Shown: positions 1 to 8,695, numbered from the stretch's first letter. The stretch: DNA of 19,291 nucleotides from OMOG01 sp041485845 (GCA_041485845.1 JBGPKH010000088.1:1-19291); one strand, 5' to 3'. Program-made: numbers and translations. Notes: generated from the letters alone by a model not told the origin.

Positions 1-236
1 CGGGTTTCACAGAACAGCCGAAGAGGGATTGTCAGCAAAAAATGACGAGGAGGCCAATCATCCTGTCAGCGGACGAAATACGGGTGCATGCACCTGCCGC
101 AGTTCGGCTCATCAATCCGAGGAGCCTCATCGCGGAGTGGCCATCCATTGCACTTCCGGTGCCCTTACACCGGCTTCCGGCTGTATCGAGTCGCCGCAAG
201 GTGCAAGTGGCGGGTTTTTACTGTCTGAATCGCAGT
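1..236. other. Unassigned sequence replacing the receptor 3' end (possible insertion end)
   Basis: From about position 237 leftward, no frame on either strand continues the TonB-receptor barrel, and no frame gives a recognisable protein. Two short structured elements are visible: a perfect 12-bp palindrome GGTGCATGCACC at 83-94 and a hairpin CCGGTG-CCCTTA-CACCGG at 156-173. Plus-strand frames open at the left edge end at 44 (peptide end GIVSKK) and at 238, so the tail of a gene outside the window cannot be excluded. The abrupt loss of homology fits the end of an insertion sequence or a rearrangement junction. No transposase or clear terminal repeat is seen, so the identity stays open. Confidence 0.35.
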
Positions 237-2396
237 GAGCGGAAGGCGGTCGCCTATCCCGGTGCCCTCCAGGAACGTGGAGAAGCGATACGCTGCGCGA
301 ACCACCAACTTGCCCTTCAGCGTGTCCGGAGTCCAGGCCCATCCGACCGTCGGCATGAACTGCTTGTGATAGGGCTTGTACAGCCCGCGGCCATATTCCG
401 TTTTGCCCGGATAGATGATCTCACCCGTGAAAATATTGAGGTTGACCTGGCGGTCGGCCACTTCCACCATCGGGCTGATATACTCCCAGCGGAGGCCGAG
501 ATTCAGCGTGAGGTTATGCTTCAGCTTCCAATCGTCCTGCACAAAAAGTGCATTGCGCCAGTGACGCTGTCCCCACGTCCCCGTAACGGCGCCGCGCGAT
601 TTCCGGGTTAATGCATTGAGCAGGAAATCGCCGAAAGCGCTGTTCGAATAATTCCCGGTAAACGAGAAGCCGCCGAGAGCTCCGCTGAGGCCCGCGTATT
701 TCGCGTTTTGCTGGACGCGCATGAGTTGGCCGCCGAACTTCAGCAGGTGAGCGCCGCTCTGGAATGTGAAGTTTGTTTGCGCCTGGTATTTGTTCTCGGC
801 GGTGTGATATAGGTTGCCAAGTGTGCCGATGGCATTGAGGCCGTCGCCCAAGGCGATGGAGCTGAGCCCCGCTATCGGTTGACCGCCCGCGATGCCGAAC
901 CGGGCGTTGCCGTCCCTGCCGAGCTTTCCGGACCAGTCCTCCGGCAAGCCTTCATCGGTTGCGATACGGGAAAAAGCGATGCGAGCGTCGTTCACGAACC
1001 GAGGAGAAAACGCCCTGGTCCAGTTGGTTACCGCGCTCGTGGTCGGGCCATTGGTGCGGTTGGTGAGCATGAGAGGCAAGGCCGCTTTGGAAACGACCAT
1101 TTCATAGCGGCCGATGGACCACCGGCCGGAGATCGTGTCTCTTGACGTCGGGCGCCAATCAACTTTGGCATCGGCCTGGTGGTTCGAAACCCGGTTCGCC
1201 GACTCGCCGAGATAGTTGTTGGCAACTCCCAGCGCGCCGGCGCCCGGGTTGTTGTTTGGCAGCGGATACAGATCCAGGTTGGAGAACAGCGTGTTGGCTA
1301 CGGGATCGGTAATCCGCACGCGCGGGATCACGTTACCGGGGAAAGGCTGCCGCGCGCCGGGAAGGCCTGAAAACGGATCGACCACGGTCTTGTTCACCTT
1401 GAGAAATCGGGAAAGATCTCCGCTGCGCCAGTCCGCCGGCGCGACGCTCACGGACGCCGGGCCGGAGACGCGCTGTTCGCTACCCTCGTAGTCCACGAAG
1501 AAGAATGCCCGGTTGTGCCGCAGCGGCCCGCCCAGCGTGCCGCCGAAAATATTGCGGCGAACCGGATTGCGCGGGGCGGGCAAGCGGTTATTGAAGAATC
1601 CGTTGGCATCGAGCTTGTCGTTTCGGAGGAACTCGAAAAGGTTGCCGTGGAAAGCGTTCGTGCCGCTTTTCAGAGTCATGAGCACCACGGCGCCGCCTGC
1701 GTTGCCGAATTCGGCGCCGCCGTTGCCGGTGACCACCTTCATCTCTTCCAGAGCATCGACGTTGGGTTCATAGGCAATGCGGTTGTTCGCCATTTCGTTC
1801 ACGTCCACGCCATCCAGCAGGAAGTTGTTGGACTGTTCGCGGTTGCCGTTCACCTGGGGGCGCGAACTGGTAGGAAGGAGCCGGTACGAGCCGGAGAAGT
1901 TCCCGGGATTGGTCACAATCGCGCCCGGAATCAACGTGAGAAGGCTGGCGAAGTGGCGGCCGTTCATGGGCAGTGACGTGAGTTTTGTGGCGCTGATGGT
2001 GTCCCCGGTGACCGCGGATTCGGTCTGGAGGATCGGCGCCACGGCAGTTACCTCCACTGCCTGAGTCAAATCGCCGACCTCCATCGAAATATCGACGCGC
2101 GCGATCTGGTTCACTTCCAGTTTGAACGGACCCAAAACGCCTCTTTTGAAGCCCGCGGCCTGCGCCGAAACCTGGTAGTCCCCTGGGGGAAGAAACAAGA
2201 TGCTGTAGACGCCGGCGGCATTGGTCGTGGACGGGAACGCCACGCCCGTTGCGGTATTGGAGGCGGAGACTCTGACGTTGGGCACGAGCGCGCCGCTTGG
2301 GTCGGTCACCGTACCGGTGACAGAGCCGGTGATGGTTTGTGCAACCAGCGCGGGCGTGGCCAGTATCAGAGATGCGACCATCAGGGAGCGGGACAT
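165..2396 (-). pseudogene. TonB-dependent receptor, Oar-like, C-terminally truncated
   Basis: Outer-membrane receptor of the type expanded in Acidobacteriota, usually around 1000-1200 residues and thought to import oligosaccharides or other large substrates using TonB energy. The 743-residue product has a signal peptide (residues 1-20, ending ALVAQ), a carboxypeptidase-regulatory beta-sandwich (about 22-105, with TDPSGALVPNV and the PPGDYQV turn), a plug domain (about 125-245, with NFLLDGVDVNE and GGAEFGNAGGAVV) and the first part of the barrel (for example FFFVDYEGSEQR). After residue 720 (GDRLPL) the frame runs into 23 unrelated residues and stops, so the C-terminal strands and the final aromatic residue needed for outer-membrane assembly are missing. 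The start at 2396 follows a strong Shine-Dalgarno (GGAGGTG) and lies 12 bases after the kinase stop, so the two are probably co-transcribed. The family call is firm; loss of function is inferred from the truncation. Confidence 0.85.
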
Positions 2397-2399
2397 AAC

Positions 2400-2407
2400 A
2401 CCTCCGG
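2400..2407 (-). promoter_or_regulatory. Shine-Dalgarno of the TonB-dependent receptor
   Basis: On the minus strand CGGAGGTG lies just before the ATG at 2396, with a spacing of about 4-6 bases. It sits between the kinase stop (2409-2411) and the receptor start. This supports the chosen start and shows that the receptor can be translated from the kinase transcript. Confidence 0.6.
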
Positions 2408-2408
2408 T

Positions 2409-5114
2409 TCAACGATCCACTTTCACCATCCACACGTTTCCCTTGACTTCGGTCAGCATTACAAAGAGATTTTCCGGCGTGACCGCGAAGTAAGGCCCGG
2501 AATAGAAATTCCCTTCAAAAAAACGGTGCATATGCAGGGTAGCCGTCGGCTCGCCCTCCGGGCTGCCGCGAGGGCCGATTCTCTGCGCCCAGATGCAGTA
2601 GTGGTTATCGCGCGTGGACGTGTAATAGATGAGCTTTCCGTCCGGCGACCAGTTTGGATGGGCGATCCCGTAGCGGTCTTCGGCGATCGGGATCCAGGAA
2701 TCGCGTGCCGCGGGTTGCCGCCCGACCGGCGCCAGGTAGAGCGCCGCCATCCCGTCCGGCCGGCCCACGGTGAACGCCACCCATTGGGCGCCGGGCGAGA
2801 GCGCGGCGTCCGAGAACAACGTGCCGGTGAGATCGACTACGGGCGCCCCCTCTCCGTTCGCCGGATTGAGCCGCACGAGCCGCGGCGCCTGAAGAACCAG
2901 CGTCTCCCTGCCATCCGGGAAGAAATCCAGGACTGTGCAGCCTTCGCAGAGCCGCGTCGATGACGCCGAGCCCGATTCCGACAGGAAGGCCGTCAGTTTG
3001 CCGTCGACCATCTCGCGCCAGGCGAGACGCGAGCCGTCCGCGCTCACTCGGGGAAGCAACCCCAGGAACAGGACGGCCGGGCTGACAGCGCTCTCCTCGC
3101 GCCCGCTACGCGCGTCGCGCAGACGGATCTCCGCGGACGGCCGGAAGTCCGTGGCCGCGATGTACGCCAGCTTCGAACCGTTCGCCGCCGCCGCGAGATT
3201 CATCTTGACCGAAGAATCGGCCGTGAGCTGCCGGCGCTCTCCGTGCGTGGCGCCCTCGTTCGCCTTCAGCGGGATCGACCAGAGATTGATGGCCGGGTTC
3301 CACGAGCTGAACACCAGGCGTCCATCCGCGGAGATCGAGCCGGCGAGCTGCATCCCCAGCGGCGACGTGATCCGTTCCGGTTCTCCGGCGACTTTCCATG
3401 GCGGCCCGGTGAGCGGCACGCGGTGAATGCTCAGGCCCCCCTGGGTGCTGCCTTCCGAATAATACACGTGTTTGCCGCGCCAGACGATCAATTCGCGAAT
3501 CCCCGCTTGCGAACCCAATCGCGGCGCCTCGACCCGCACAGGGTCGCCGCCCGCCATCGGCGCGATCCACCAGTCGCGGCTCTTCGGGTCGCCCTCGCGG
3601 AGACCCTCGAAAAGCAGGTGTTGGCCGTCGGGCGACCAGACCGGCGGGGAAGGCAACGGTCCGAACGGCGCCGTGTAGAGGCTCGGCTGAAAGGGCCGGG
3701 GCGCGCCGCCGTGGGCGCCGGTGAGATATAGCTTTCCCCTGCTCTGCAATGCCGGTTTGACGAGGTACACAATGCTGGAGCCGTCGGGCGAGTGGCGCGG
3801 AAACCAACCCTTGTCCGCGATCTTTCGTTGCGGACCGCCCAGCGCATCCATCTCGTAGATTCCGCCCCCATCGCGATCGGAGCGGAAGGCGATCTTCGAT
3901 CCGTCCGGCGAAAAGTCCGGCATCCAGTCGGCTGCGTCCTGGTTGGTCAGCCGGATCGCCTGCCGGCCGTTGATCTGCTGCACATAGAGATTGAATGGGC
4001 CGTCCCGGTCGGAGGAGTAAACCAGCAGCTTTCCATCGGGCGAGATCACGCCGGGGCCGGTGAAGCCGGATTCGAAGGTGAGCCGTGTCGTCTCGAACGC
4101 CGCCGGCGCGGCGGCCGGCCGCCAGATCCGCCACACCGCGGCCGCGCCCGCGAGAGCCACAACCAGCGCAGCCGCGGCGCCCAAGAGCCACGCGCGCCTG
4201 TTTCGCCGGGGCGGCGCTACTGCCGCCGCCGCGGCCAGCGATCCTGACTCCGACTCCTCCTTCAGCTCCTGTAGCGCGACCTTCAAATCCGACATCGTCT
4301 GCCAGCGCCGCTGCGGGTCCTTGCGCAGGCAGCGCATCACCGAGCGTTCTACGTCGGCGGGCAGCGGCCCCGCCGCCGCACTCAACGGAGGCGGCTCCTG
4401 GCTCAGAATCGCCGCCGCCGTGGCCATCGCCGTCTCACCCTGGAACGCCCGCCGGCCTGTGAGCATCTCGTAGAGCACCGAGCCAAACGAAAAGATGTCC
4501 GACCGCGCGTCCACCGGCTTTCCCTGCGCCTGCTCCGGTGACATGTAGGCGAACGTGCCGACGATTCGTCCCTCGTCGGTCAGGGGCAGCTCCGTCTGCC
4601 CGACGGTGCGCGTTTGCGCGTCGCCCGCCTCCAGCGGCTCCATCAGCTTGGCCAGCCCGAAATCGAGGACCTTGACCGCGCCGTCGTCCGTGACCATGAT
4701 GTTGGCCGGCTTCAGATCGCGGTGCACAATTCCGGCGCCGTGCGCCCGCGCCAGCGCATCCGCGATCTGCACGGCATACGCCAGCACGGCCGAGAGCGGC
4801 AGGCCCTTGCGGCCGATCAGGCGGTCGAGCGTCTTCCCCGCCACATACTCCATGGCGATGAAGTACACGCCATCGGCTTCGTCGATGTCATAGATGGTGA
4901 CAATGCCCGGATGGCTCAGTGCCGACGCGGCTTTGGCTTCCTGTGCGAAGCGGCGACGGCGCTCCGCATCGGCGACTTTATCGGGAGGCAGGATCTTGAG
5001 CGCGACGTAGCGGTCCAGGTGCGTGTCGCGTCCCTTGTAGACCACACCCATCCCGCCTTCCCCGAGCTTCTCGAGGATCTGAAAATGCGAGATGGCGCGG
5101 CCGGCCAGAGTCAT
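2409..5114 (-). CDS. Membrane Ser/Thr protein kinase with PD40 beta-propeller sensor domain
   Basis: PknB-like Hanks-type kinase of 901 residues. Visible kinase motifs are the glycine loop GEGGMG (18-23), the ATP-binding lysine in VALK (Lys40), the catalytic loop HRDLKPAN (131-138), DFG (151-153) and MSPEQAQG (191-198, APE equivalent). All key residues are present, so it should be active. An Ala/Val-rich membrane segment spans about 308-328. It is followed by an extracytoplasmic propeller (about 355-880) built of repeats with the SPDG signature, such as FSPDGSKIAFRSDRDG, VWSPDGQHLLFEG and NWSPDGKLIYYTSTRD. Kinase plus PD40 is a common acidobacterial sensor layout; the ligand is unknown. The ATG at 5114 overlaps the stop of the upstream relic gene (ATGA), suggesting translational coupling. 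The TonB receptor follows 12 bases downstream, and the kinase may respond to material handled at the envelope (inference). Confidence 0.93.
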   Translation of the reverse strand: MTLAGRAISHFQILEKLGEGGMGVVYKGRDTHLDRYVALKILPPDKVADAERRRRFAQEAKAASALSHPGIVTIYDIDEADGVYFIAMEYVAGKTLDRLIGRKGLPLSAVLAYAVQIADALARAHGAGIVHRDLKPANIMVTDDGAVKVLDFGLAKLMEPLEAGDAQTRTVGQTELPLTDEGRIVGTFAYMSPEQAQGKPVDARSDIFSFGSVLYEMLTGRRAFQGETAMATAAAILSQEPPPLSAAAGPLPADVERSVMRCLRKDPQRRWQTMSDLKVALQELKEESESGSLAAAAAVAPPRRNRRAWLLGAAAALVVALAGAAAVWRIWRPAAAPAAFETTRLTFESGFTGPGVISPDGKLLVYSSDRDGPFNLYVQQINGRQAIRLTNQDAADWMPDFSPDGSKIAFRSDRDGGGIYEMDALGGPQRKIADKGWFPRHSPDGSSIVYLVKPALQSRGKLYLTGAHGGAPRPFQPSLYTAPFGPLPSPPVWSPDGQHLLFEGLREGDPKSRDWWIAPMAGGDPVRVEAPRLGSQAGIRELIVWRGKHVYYSEGSTQGGLSIHRVPLTGPPWKVAGEPERITSPLGMQLAGSISADGRLVFSSWNPAINLWSIPLKANEGATHGERRQLTADSSVKMNLAAAANGSKLAYIAATDFRPSAEIRLRDARSGREESAVSPAVLFLGLLPRVSADGSRLAWREMVDGKLTAFLSESGSASSTRLCEGCTVLDFFPDGRETLVLQAPRLVRLNPANGEGAPVVDLTGTLFSDAALSPGAQWVAFTVGRPDGMAALYLAPVGRQPAARDSWIPIAEDRYGIAHPNWSPDGKLIYYTSTRDNHYCIWAQRIGPRGSPEGEPTATLHMHRFFEGNFYSGPYFAVTPENLFVMLTEVKGNVWMVKVDR
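4907..5114 (-). repeat. 208-bp direct repeat, copy in the full-length kinase gene
   Basis: The first 208 bases of the kinase coding sequence match 5341-5548 at an offset of 434 bp, with about 10 mismatches by eye (roughly 95% identity). Most differences lie in the first 35 codons-end of the copy (nearest the start codon). Identity ends abruptly at the codons for SHP (kinase residue 69), where the two genes diverge completely. Confidence 0.9.
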
Positions 5115-5548
5115 CGGAAGTTCTCCACCAACATGATGCCGGACTCGTCCCGATCCTTATGCTCGTAGAGCATCCAGCGGCCATCGGGTGAGACGGCCAA
5201 CCTGCCTGTAGTCGAAACGAAGGCGTCCGGCTCGCCGCCCAGCTTCAGGATTTCGGTCCGCTTGCCGGAGGTAAACGGGAAGAAGTCGACCGCCGGACCG
5301 CCTTCCGCATCCGGATCGAGGACATAAATGCCGGTCGCCGCCGGATGGCTCAGCGCCGACGCCGCTTTGGCTTCCTGTGCGAAGCGGCGACGGCGCTCCG
5401 CATCGGCGACTTTATCGGGAGGCAGGATCTTGAGCGCGACGTAGCGATCCAGGTGCGTGTCGCGTCCCTTGTAGACCACACCCATCCCGCCTTCCCCGAG
5501 CTTCTCGAGGACTTGGAAATGAGAGATCGCGCGTCCCGCCAGAGTCAT
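5111..5548 (-). pseudogene. Hybrid relic: kinase N-terminus fused to PD40 propeller C-terminus
   Basis: An intact 145-residue frame. Residues 1-69 are almost identical to the N-terminus of the downstream kinase, including GEGGMG and VALK, with Ile13 replaced by Val. It then jumps directly to about 76 residues that read as the end of a PD40 propeller (LAVSPDGRWMLYEHKDRDES, then IMLVENFR), a typical C-terminus in acidobacterial kinase-propeller proteins. The HRD and DFG motifs and the membrane segment are absent, so it cannot be an active kinase. The simplest reading is a paralogous full-length kinase gene that suffered an in-frame internal deletion of about 2 kb. The tail is unlike that of the intact kinase (GNVWMVKVDR), so the ancestor was a different paralogue. 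Its stop overlaps the next start by 4 bases (ATGA), so translating the relic may deliver ribosomes to the intact kinase. A retained function is possible but unproven. Confidence 0.8.
5341..5548 (-). repeat. 208-bp direct repeat, copy in the hybrid relic gene
   Basis: Second copy of the kinase 5'-end repeat, matching 4907-5114. It covers the first 69 codons of the relic and ends at the fusion point, so the repeat boundary coincides with the deletion junction. Two close direct copies in the same orientation could recombine and remove the 434 bp between them, leaving one intact kinase start. Confidence 0.9.
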
Positions 5549-5850
5549 CGCTTATTTCTAGTATTCCAGGCCTTATAATCTGGTTCAGTGTAGCGCTATT
5601 CTACACCCGGCGCAAGGACATTCCCGCCATCGAGTCGCTGGCTCGACCCGCCGTTCAACGGCAGCCGCAGTCACGTTCTTTCCCATGCGGCCCGGCAGGA
5701 ACGGACGGATGCCGTCGAACCCGTGGCCGGATCCGCGAGCGCGGCAAAATCCTGTCACGCGACAAACTATTGCCATACGATTCCCTTCCTACCACGTTGA
5801 TTCCAGGACACTTCCCCAATCGGCCCCCCATCTGCAACTGTGACCCCGCT
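5549..5850. promoter_or_regulatory. Divergent intergenic region between the kinase and flagellar operons
   Basis: About 300 bases without a supported gene, holding the control sequences for the minus-strand kinase genes and the plus-strand flagellar operon. A minus-strand -10-like TATAAG (5573-5578) lies about 25 bases before the relic start. I found no convincing -35 for it, and no sigma-28 or sigma-54 promoter pattern ahead of flgB. Frames crossing this stretch have no recognisable product. Confidence 0.4.
5588..5606. promoter_or_regulatory. Operator-like inverted repeat upstream of the kinase operon
   Basis: GTGTAG-CGCTATT-CTACAC is a perfect 6-bp inverted repeat with a 7-base spacer. It covers the place where the -35 element of the minus-strand promoter would fall, relative to TATAAG at 5573-5578. 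The position suits a dimeric repressor. The shape resembles PadR or BlaI-type sites with TGTA/TACA half-sites, but no regulator gene lies in the window, so the assignment is only a guess. Confidence 0.4.
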
Positions 5851-6186
5851 ATGCTCAATCCGCTCGCCGGACAACTCGAAAGATACATGGACCTGCTCAG
5901 CGCCCGCCAGAAGCTGGTCGCTTCCAACATCGCCAACGCCGATACGCCGGGATACCACACCCAGGACATCGACTTTCAAAGCGAGTTCCGGAACGCCGCT
6001 GGAGGCCCGCCCCGGACCACCGAGGTCCTGGGTTTGCAGGTCAAGAATGACGGCAACGACGTCAGCCTGGACCGCGAGTCGCGCCTTCTGGCGGAGAATG
6101 CGCTGCGCTTCCAGCTCGCGTCAAACCTGTTACGTTCCGAGATTCGTTCGGTCCGTTCCGCCATCCAGGAGGGCAAGAACTCATGA
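5851..6186 (+). CDS. flgB: Flagellar basal-body proximal rod protein FlgB
   Basis: FlgB is one of the proximal rod subunits that carry torque from the MS ring to the hook; it is exported by the flagellar type III system. The product has 111 residues, slightly shorter than usual. It carries the rod-protein signature NIANADTPGY at residues 26-35, followed by a variable middle and a C-terminal helix (LASNLLRSEIRSVRSAIQEG) of the type that packs in the rod. The ATG at 5851 is chosen because it aligns with FlgB N-termini (LNPLAGQLERYMDLLSARQ). An in-frame ATG at 5770 would add 27 unrelated proline-rich residues. No strong Shine-Dalgarno is visible. First gene of the flagellar operon; its stop overlaps the flgC start (ATGA). 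Confidence 0.93.
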   Translation: MLNPLAGQLERYMDLLSARQKLVASNIANADTPGYHTQDIDFQSEFRNAAGGPPRTTEVLGLQVKNDGNDVSLDRESRLLAENALRFQLASNLLRSEIRSVRSAIQEGKNS

Positions 6187-6617
6187 GCCTGTTTTCGGTT
6201 CTGTCCATCGGCGCATCGGGAATGGCGGCGCAGAGGATCCGCGCGGAGCTGCTCACCGAGAATCTCGCCAATTCGGAGACCACCCGTACTCCCGAAGGCG
6301 GTCCCTACCGGCGAAAAGACGTGGTGTTTGAGAGCACCGCGGTGACTTCCCCGTTTTCATCGGTCTTCAACGCCCATCTGGAAGCCCCCGGAGGCGTCGC
6401 CGTGTCGGAGGTCGTAATCGACCCGAGCGCTCCGGAGCTGCGCTACCTCCCGGGCCATCCCGACGCGAATCGGGAGGGCTACGTGGCCTTCCCCCACATC
6501 AATGCCGCCGAGGACATGGTCGACCTGATGGGCGCGGCGCGCAGCTACCAGGCGAACGTTGCCGCCATCAGCGCGGTCAAAGACATGATCCAGCGCTCCA
6601 TCGATCTGTTCCGTTAA
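6183..6617 (+). CDS. flgC: Flagellar basal-body rod protein FlgC
   Basis: Proximal rod subunit that assembles with FlgB and FlgF. The 144-residue length is normal for FlgC. The N-terminal rod helix (LFSVLSIGASGMAAQRIRAE) runs into the ENLANSETTRTPEGGPYRRK motif at residues 26-45. The C-terminus has the typical NPEGYV-like segment (DANREGYVAFPHINAAEDMV) and a final helix, SAVKDMIQRSIDLFR. The ATG shares four bases with the flgB stop (ATGA), indicating translational coupling. fliE follows after 12 bases. Confidence 0.95.
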   Translation: MSLFSVLSIGASGMAAQRIRAELLTENLANSETTRTPEGGPYRRKDVVFESTAVTSPFSSVFNAHLEAPGGVAVSEVVIDPSAPELRYLPGHPDANREGYVAFPHINAAEDMVDLMGAARSYQANVAAISAVKDMIQRSIDLFR

Positions 6618-6629
6618 GAGAGAAAGCCT

Positions 6630-6926
6630 ATGCCTGCACCCATTCTTCCCATTTCCGGGGCCGCCCTTCCCGACCCGATCCGCCTGGCCGGCGAGTCGCG
6701 TGGACGAGGCGGGTTCCAGGATGTGCTCACGAACGCGATTCAAGAGGTTGAAGCCTTTGGCCAGAACGCCTCCGCCTCGGTCCAGCGGTTCCTGGCCGGA
6801 GAGGGCGAGGAGCTCCACTCCACGATCATGGCGACGCAACAGGCCGAGCTGTCTTTTGAGTTGTTCCAGCAGGTACGCAACAAGGTCGTGAGCGCCTACC
6901 AGGAAATCATGCGCATGCAGATGTAG
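6630..6926 (+). CDS. fliE: Flagellar hook-basal body complex protein FliE
   Basis: FliE joins the MS ring to the rod and is one of the first exported flagellar components. The 98-residue size is typical. The conserved C-terminal half is visible: FQDVLTNAIQEVEAFGQNAS, then FLAGEGEELHSTIMATQQAE, ending in VRNKVVSAYQEIMRMQM, which matches the usual ending of FliE (AYQEIMRMQ). The ATG at 6630 is preceded by a purine-rich AGAGAGAAAG ribosome-binding region. The gene lies between flgC and fliF, the usual order. Confidence 0.95.
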   Translation: MPAPILPISGAALPDPIRLAGESRGRGGFQDVLTNAIQEVEAFGQNASASVQRFLAGEGEELHSTIMATQQAELSFELFQQVRNKVVSAYQEIMRMQM

Positions 6927-6972
6927 CGGTCTCACGTTTTCGTTTCGTCCCGCCGATCTAGTCAACAGTTGA

Positions 6973-8673
6973 ATGAACAAGATCCTGGCCAACCTCTCGG
7001 TACGACAGCGGATCAGCATCGCGGTGATGGCGGTGCTGGTGGGAGCCGGTCTCTATACGCTCATCCGGCATCAGCGGGAAGCCGACTTCAAACCGCTGTT
7101 CACCGGCATCGCAGCGGAAGATGCCGCCGCCATCATGCAGAAACTGAAAGAAACCGGCGTGGATTTCCGCCTGCCGGAGGGCGGCGGCTCGGTCCTGGTT
7201 CCCTCTTCGCGGCTGGCCGAGATGAGGCTCACCATGGCCGCCGTCGGGCTCCCGAAGAGCGGCCGGATTGGGTTCGAACTGTTCGACAAGATCAATCTGG
7301 GCGCCACCGAGTTTACCGAACACGTGAATTACCGGCGCGCGCTCGAGGGCGAGCTGGAAAGGTCCGTGATGTCGCTGGCCGAGGTCGAGCAGGCCCGCGT
7401 CCACCTGACCTTCCCCAAAGACTCCGTTTTCCTCGACGAGCAGAAACCCGCCAAAGCCAGCGTCATGGTGAAGATCCGGCCCGGGGCGCGCCTGGCGCCG
7501 CAGAACGTTCTGGCGATCGACCACCTGGTTGCCAGTGCGGTCGAAGGTCTCTCGCCGGACGCGGTCTCGGTCCTGGACATGAATGGCAACCTGTTGGGCC
7601 GCCCCCGCCCCGCCGGGTCGCTCGACGGGTCCGAGCCTTCGGAAGCGGTCCTGGACTACCGCCACAAGCTGGAGGCCGACCTTCTGGCCAAGATCAATTC
7701 CACCCTCGGACCGCTGCTGGGTGAAAACAAGTTCCGCGCGGGTGTCTCCGTAGAGTGCGACTTTTCGGGCGGGGAGCTGAGCGAAGAAGTCTTCGATCCG
7801 GCCCGCTCGGTGATGCTCAGCTCGCAGCGCACCGAAGACAGCACCGGGTCAGGCAGCGCCAGCGGGGTCCCGGGAACGGCATCCACCCTTCCGCGCCCCA
7901 CTTCGCGACCCGGCGGCACTGCGAAATCGGTGTCTCGAACTACCGAGAACGTCACCTACCAGACCAGCCGCACGGTGAAGAAAACCCGCATGCCGGCCGG
8001 CGTCTTAAAGAAAATGTCGCTGGCCATTCTGGTGGATCAGGACGTCACGTGTGAGAAGCAAACGGACGGCTTCAAAAGGGTGCTGGTCCCGCCGGCCCCC
8101 GAAAAGCTGAAGGTGATCCGGGACCTGGTTGCCGGCATCACCGGTTTCACCGAAACACGCGGCGACCAACTGGTAATCGAAACCCTTCCTTTCGAAACCA
8201 CCATGCTGCTCGAGCCTCCTCAGCCGTCAGTAGCGCCCCCTGCCCCACAGGCCCCCGCGACGCCTTTGACATCCCTCCTGAAACTGGATCGAAAGACGCA
8301 GCTCATCGTGGGTGGGGCGGCTGCGGCCTTGATCCTGCTGCTGTTCGCGGCCAGCAGGCTGTTGCGGGGCGGGAAGAAGGCCGGCTCGGCCTCGGTTACC
8401 GGTCCGGTAGCGCTGCCCGCGGGAGAAGGCGGGGCGTCCCCGGCGGTTTCCGGCCAACCAGGCGCGTTCGAACAGCAGATCGAATCCAAGCTGGCCGAGC
8501 GCGACGCCCTGCAACAGAAGATGGACGCCCAGACACTCCAGGCCCTTAAGGTCGCGCCGGTGATCACCAAGACGGCTGAGGTGCTGGCCAAACACCTGCG
8601 CGACAAGGTCTCCAAGGAATCCGAGATCTCGGCCCAGCTCCTGCGAACCTGGATTCACGAGGAAGAAAACTGA
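6973..8673 (+). CDS. fliF: Flagellar MS-ring protein FliF
   Basis: FliF forms the MS ring in the inner membrane, the base on which the rod, export gate and C ring assemble. The product has 566 residues, within the family range. Visible are a first membrane helix (about 14-31), a YscJ/FliF ring-building domain with DFKPLFTGI, RLPEGGGSVLVPSSRLAEMR and LERSVMSLAEVEQARVHLTF (about 38-210), and a second ring domain with the VKKTRMPAGVLKKMSLAILV segment (about 335-354). A low-complexity Ser/Gly/Pro/Thr insert lies between them (about 288-318). A second membrane helix spans about 443-464. The C-terminal tail LAKHLRDKVSKESEISAQLL reads as the FliG-binding segment. The start lies 46 bases after fliE, the loosest junction in the operon apart from the fliI-fliJ insert. 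Confidence 0.97.
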   Translation: MNKILANLSVRQRISIAVMAVLVGAGLYTLIRHQREADFKPLFTGIAAEDAAAIMQKLKETGVDFRLPEGGGSVLVPSSRLAEMRLTMAAVGLPKSGRIGFELFDKINLGATEFTEHVNYRRALEGELERSVMSLAEVEQARVHLTFPKDSVFLDEQKPAKASVMVKIRPGARLAPQNVLAIDHLVASAVEGLSPDAVSVLDMNGNLLGRPRPAGSLDGSEPSEAVLDYRHKLEADLLAKINSTLGPLLGENKFRAGVSVECDFSGGELSEEVFDPARSVMLSSQRTEDSTGSGSASGVPGTASTLPRPTSRPGGTAKSVSRTTENVTYQTSRTVKKTRMPAGVLKKMSLAILVDQDVTCEKQTDGFKRVLVPPAPEKLKVIRDLVAGITGFTETRGDQLVIETLPFETTMLLEPPQPSVAPPAPQAPATPLTSLLKLDRKTQLIVGGAAAALILLLFAASRLLRGGKKAGSASVTGPVALPAGEGGASPAVSGQPGAFEQQIESKLAERDALQQKMDAQTLQALKVAPVITKTAEVLAKHLRDKVSKESEISAQLLRTWIHEEEN

Positions 8674-8695
8674 TGCTTCGCCGGGAGCCGGTCGC

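Noticed and set aside
5574..5579. Perfect TATAAT on the plus strand ahead of the flagellar operon
   Set aside because: It lies about 270 bases before flgB with no -35 upstream, and the overlapping minus-strand element fits the nearby kinase genes better.
5770..5850. Upstream ATG that would extend FlgB by 27 residues
   Set aside because: The added residues are proline- and cysteine-rich and match nothing in FlgB; the family N-terminus begins at the ATG at 5851.
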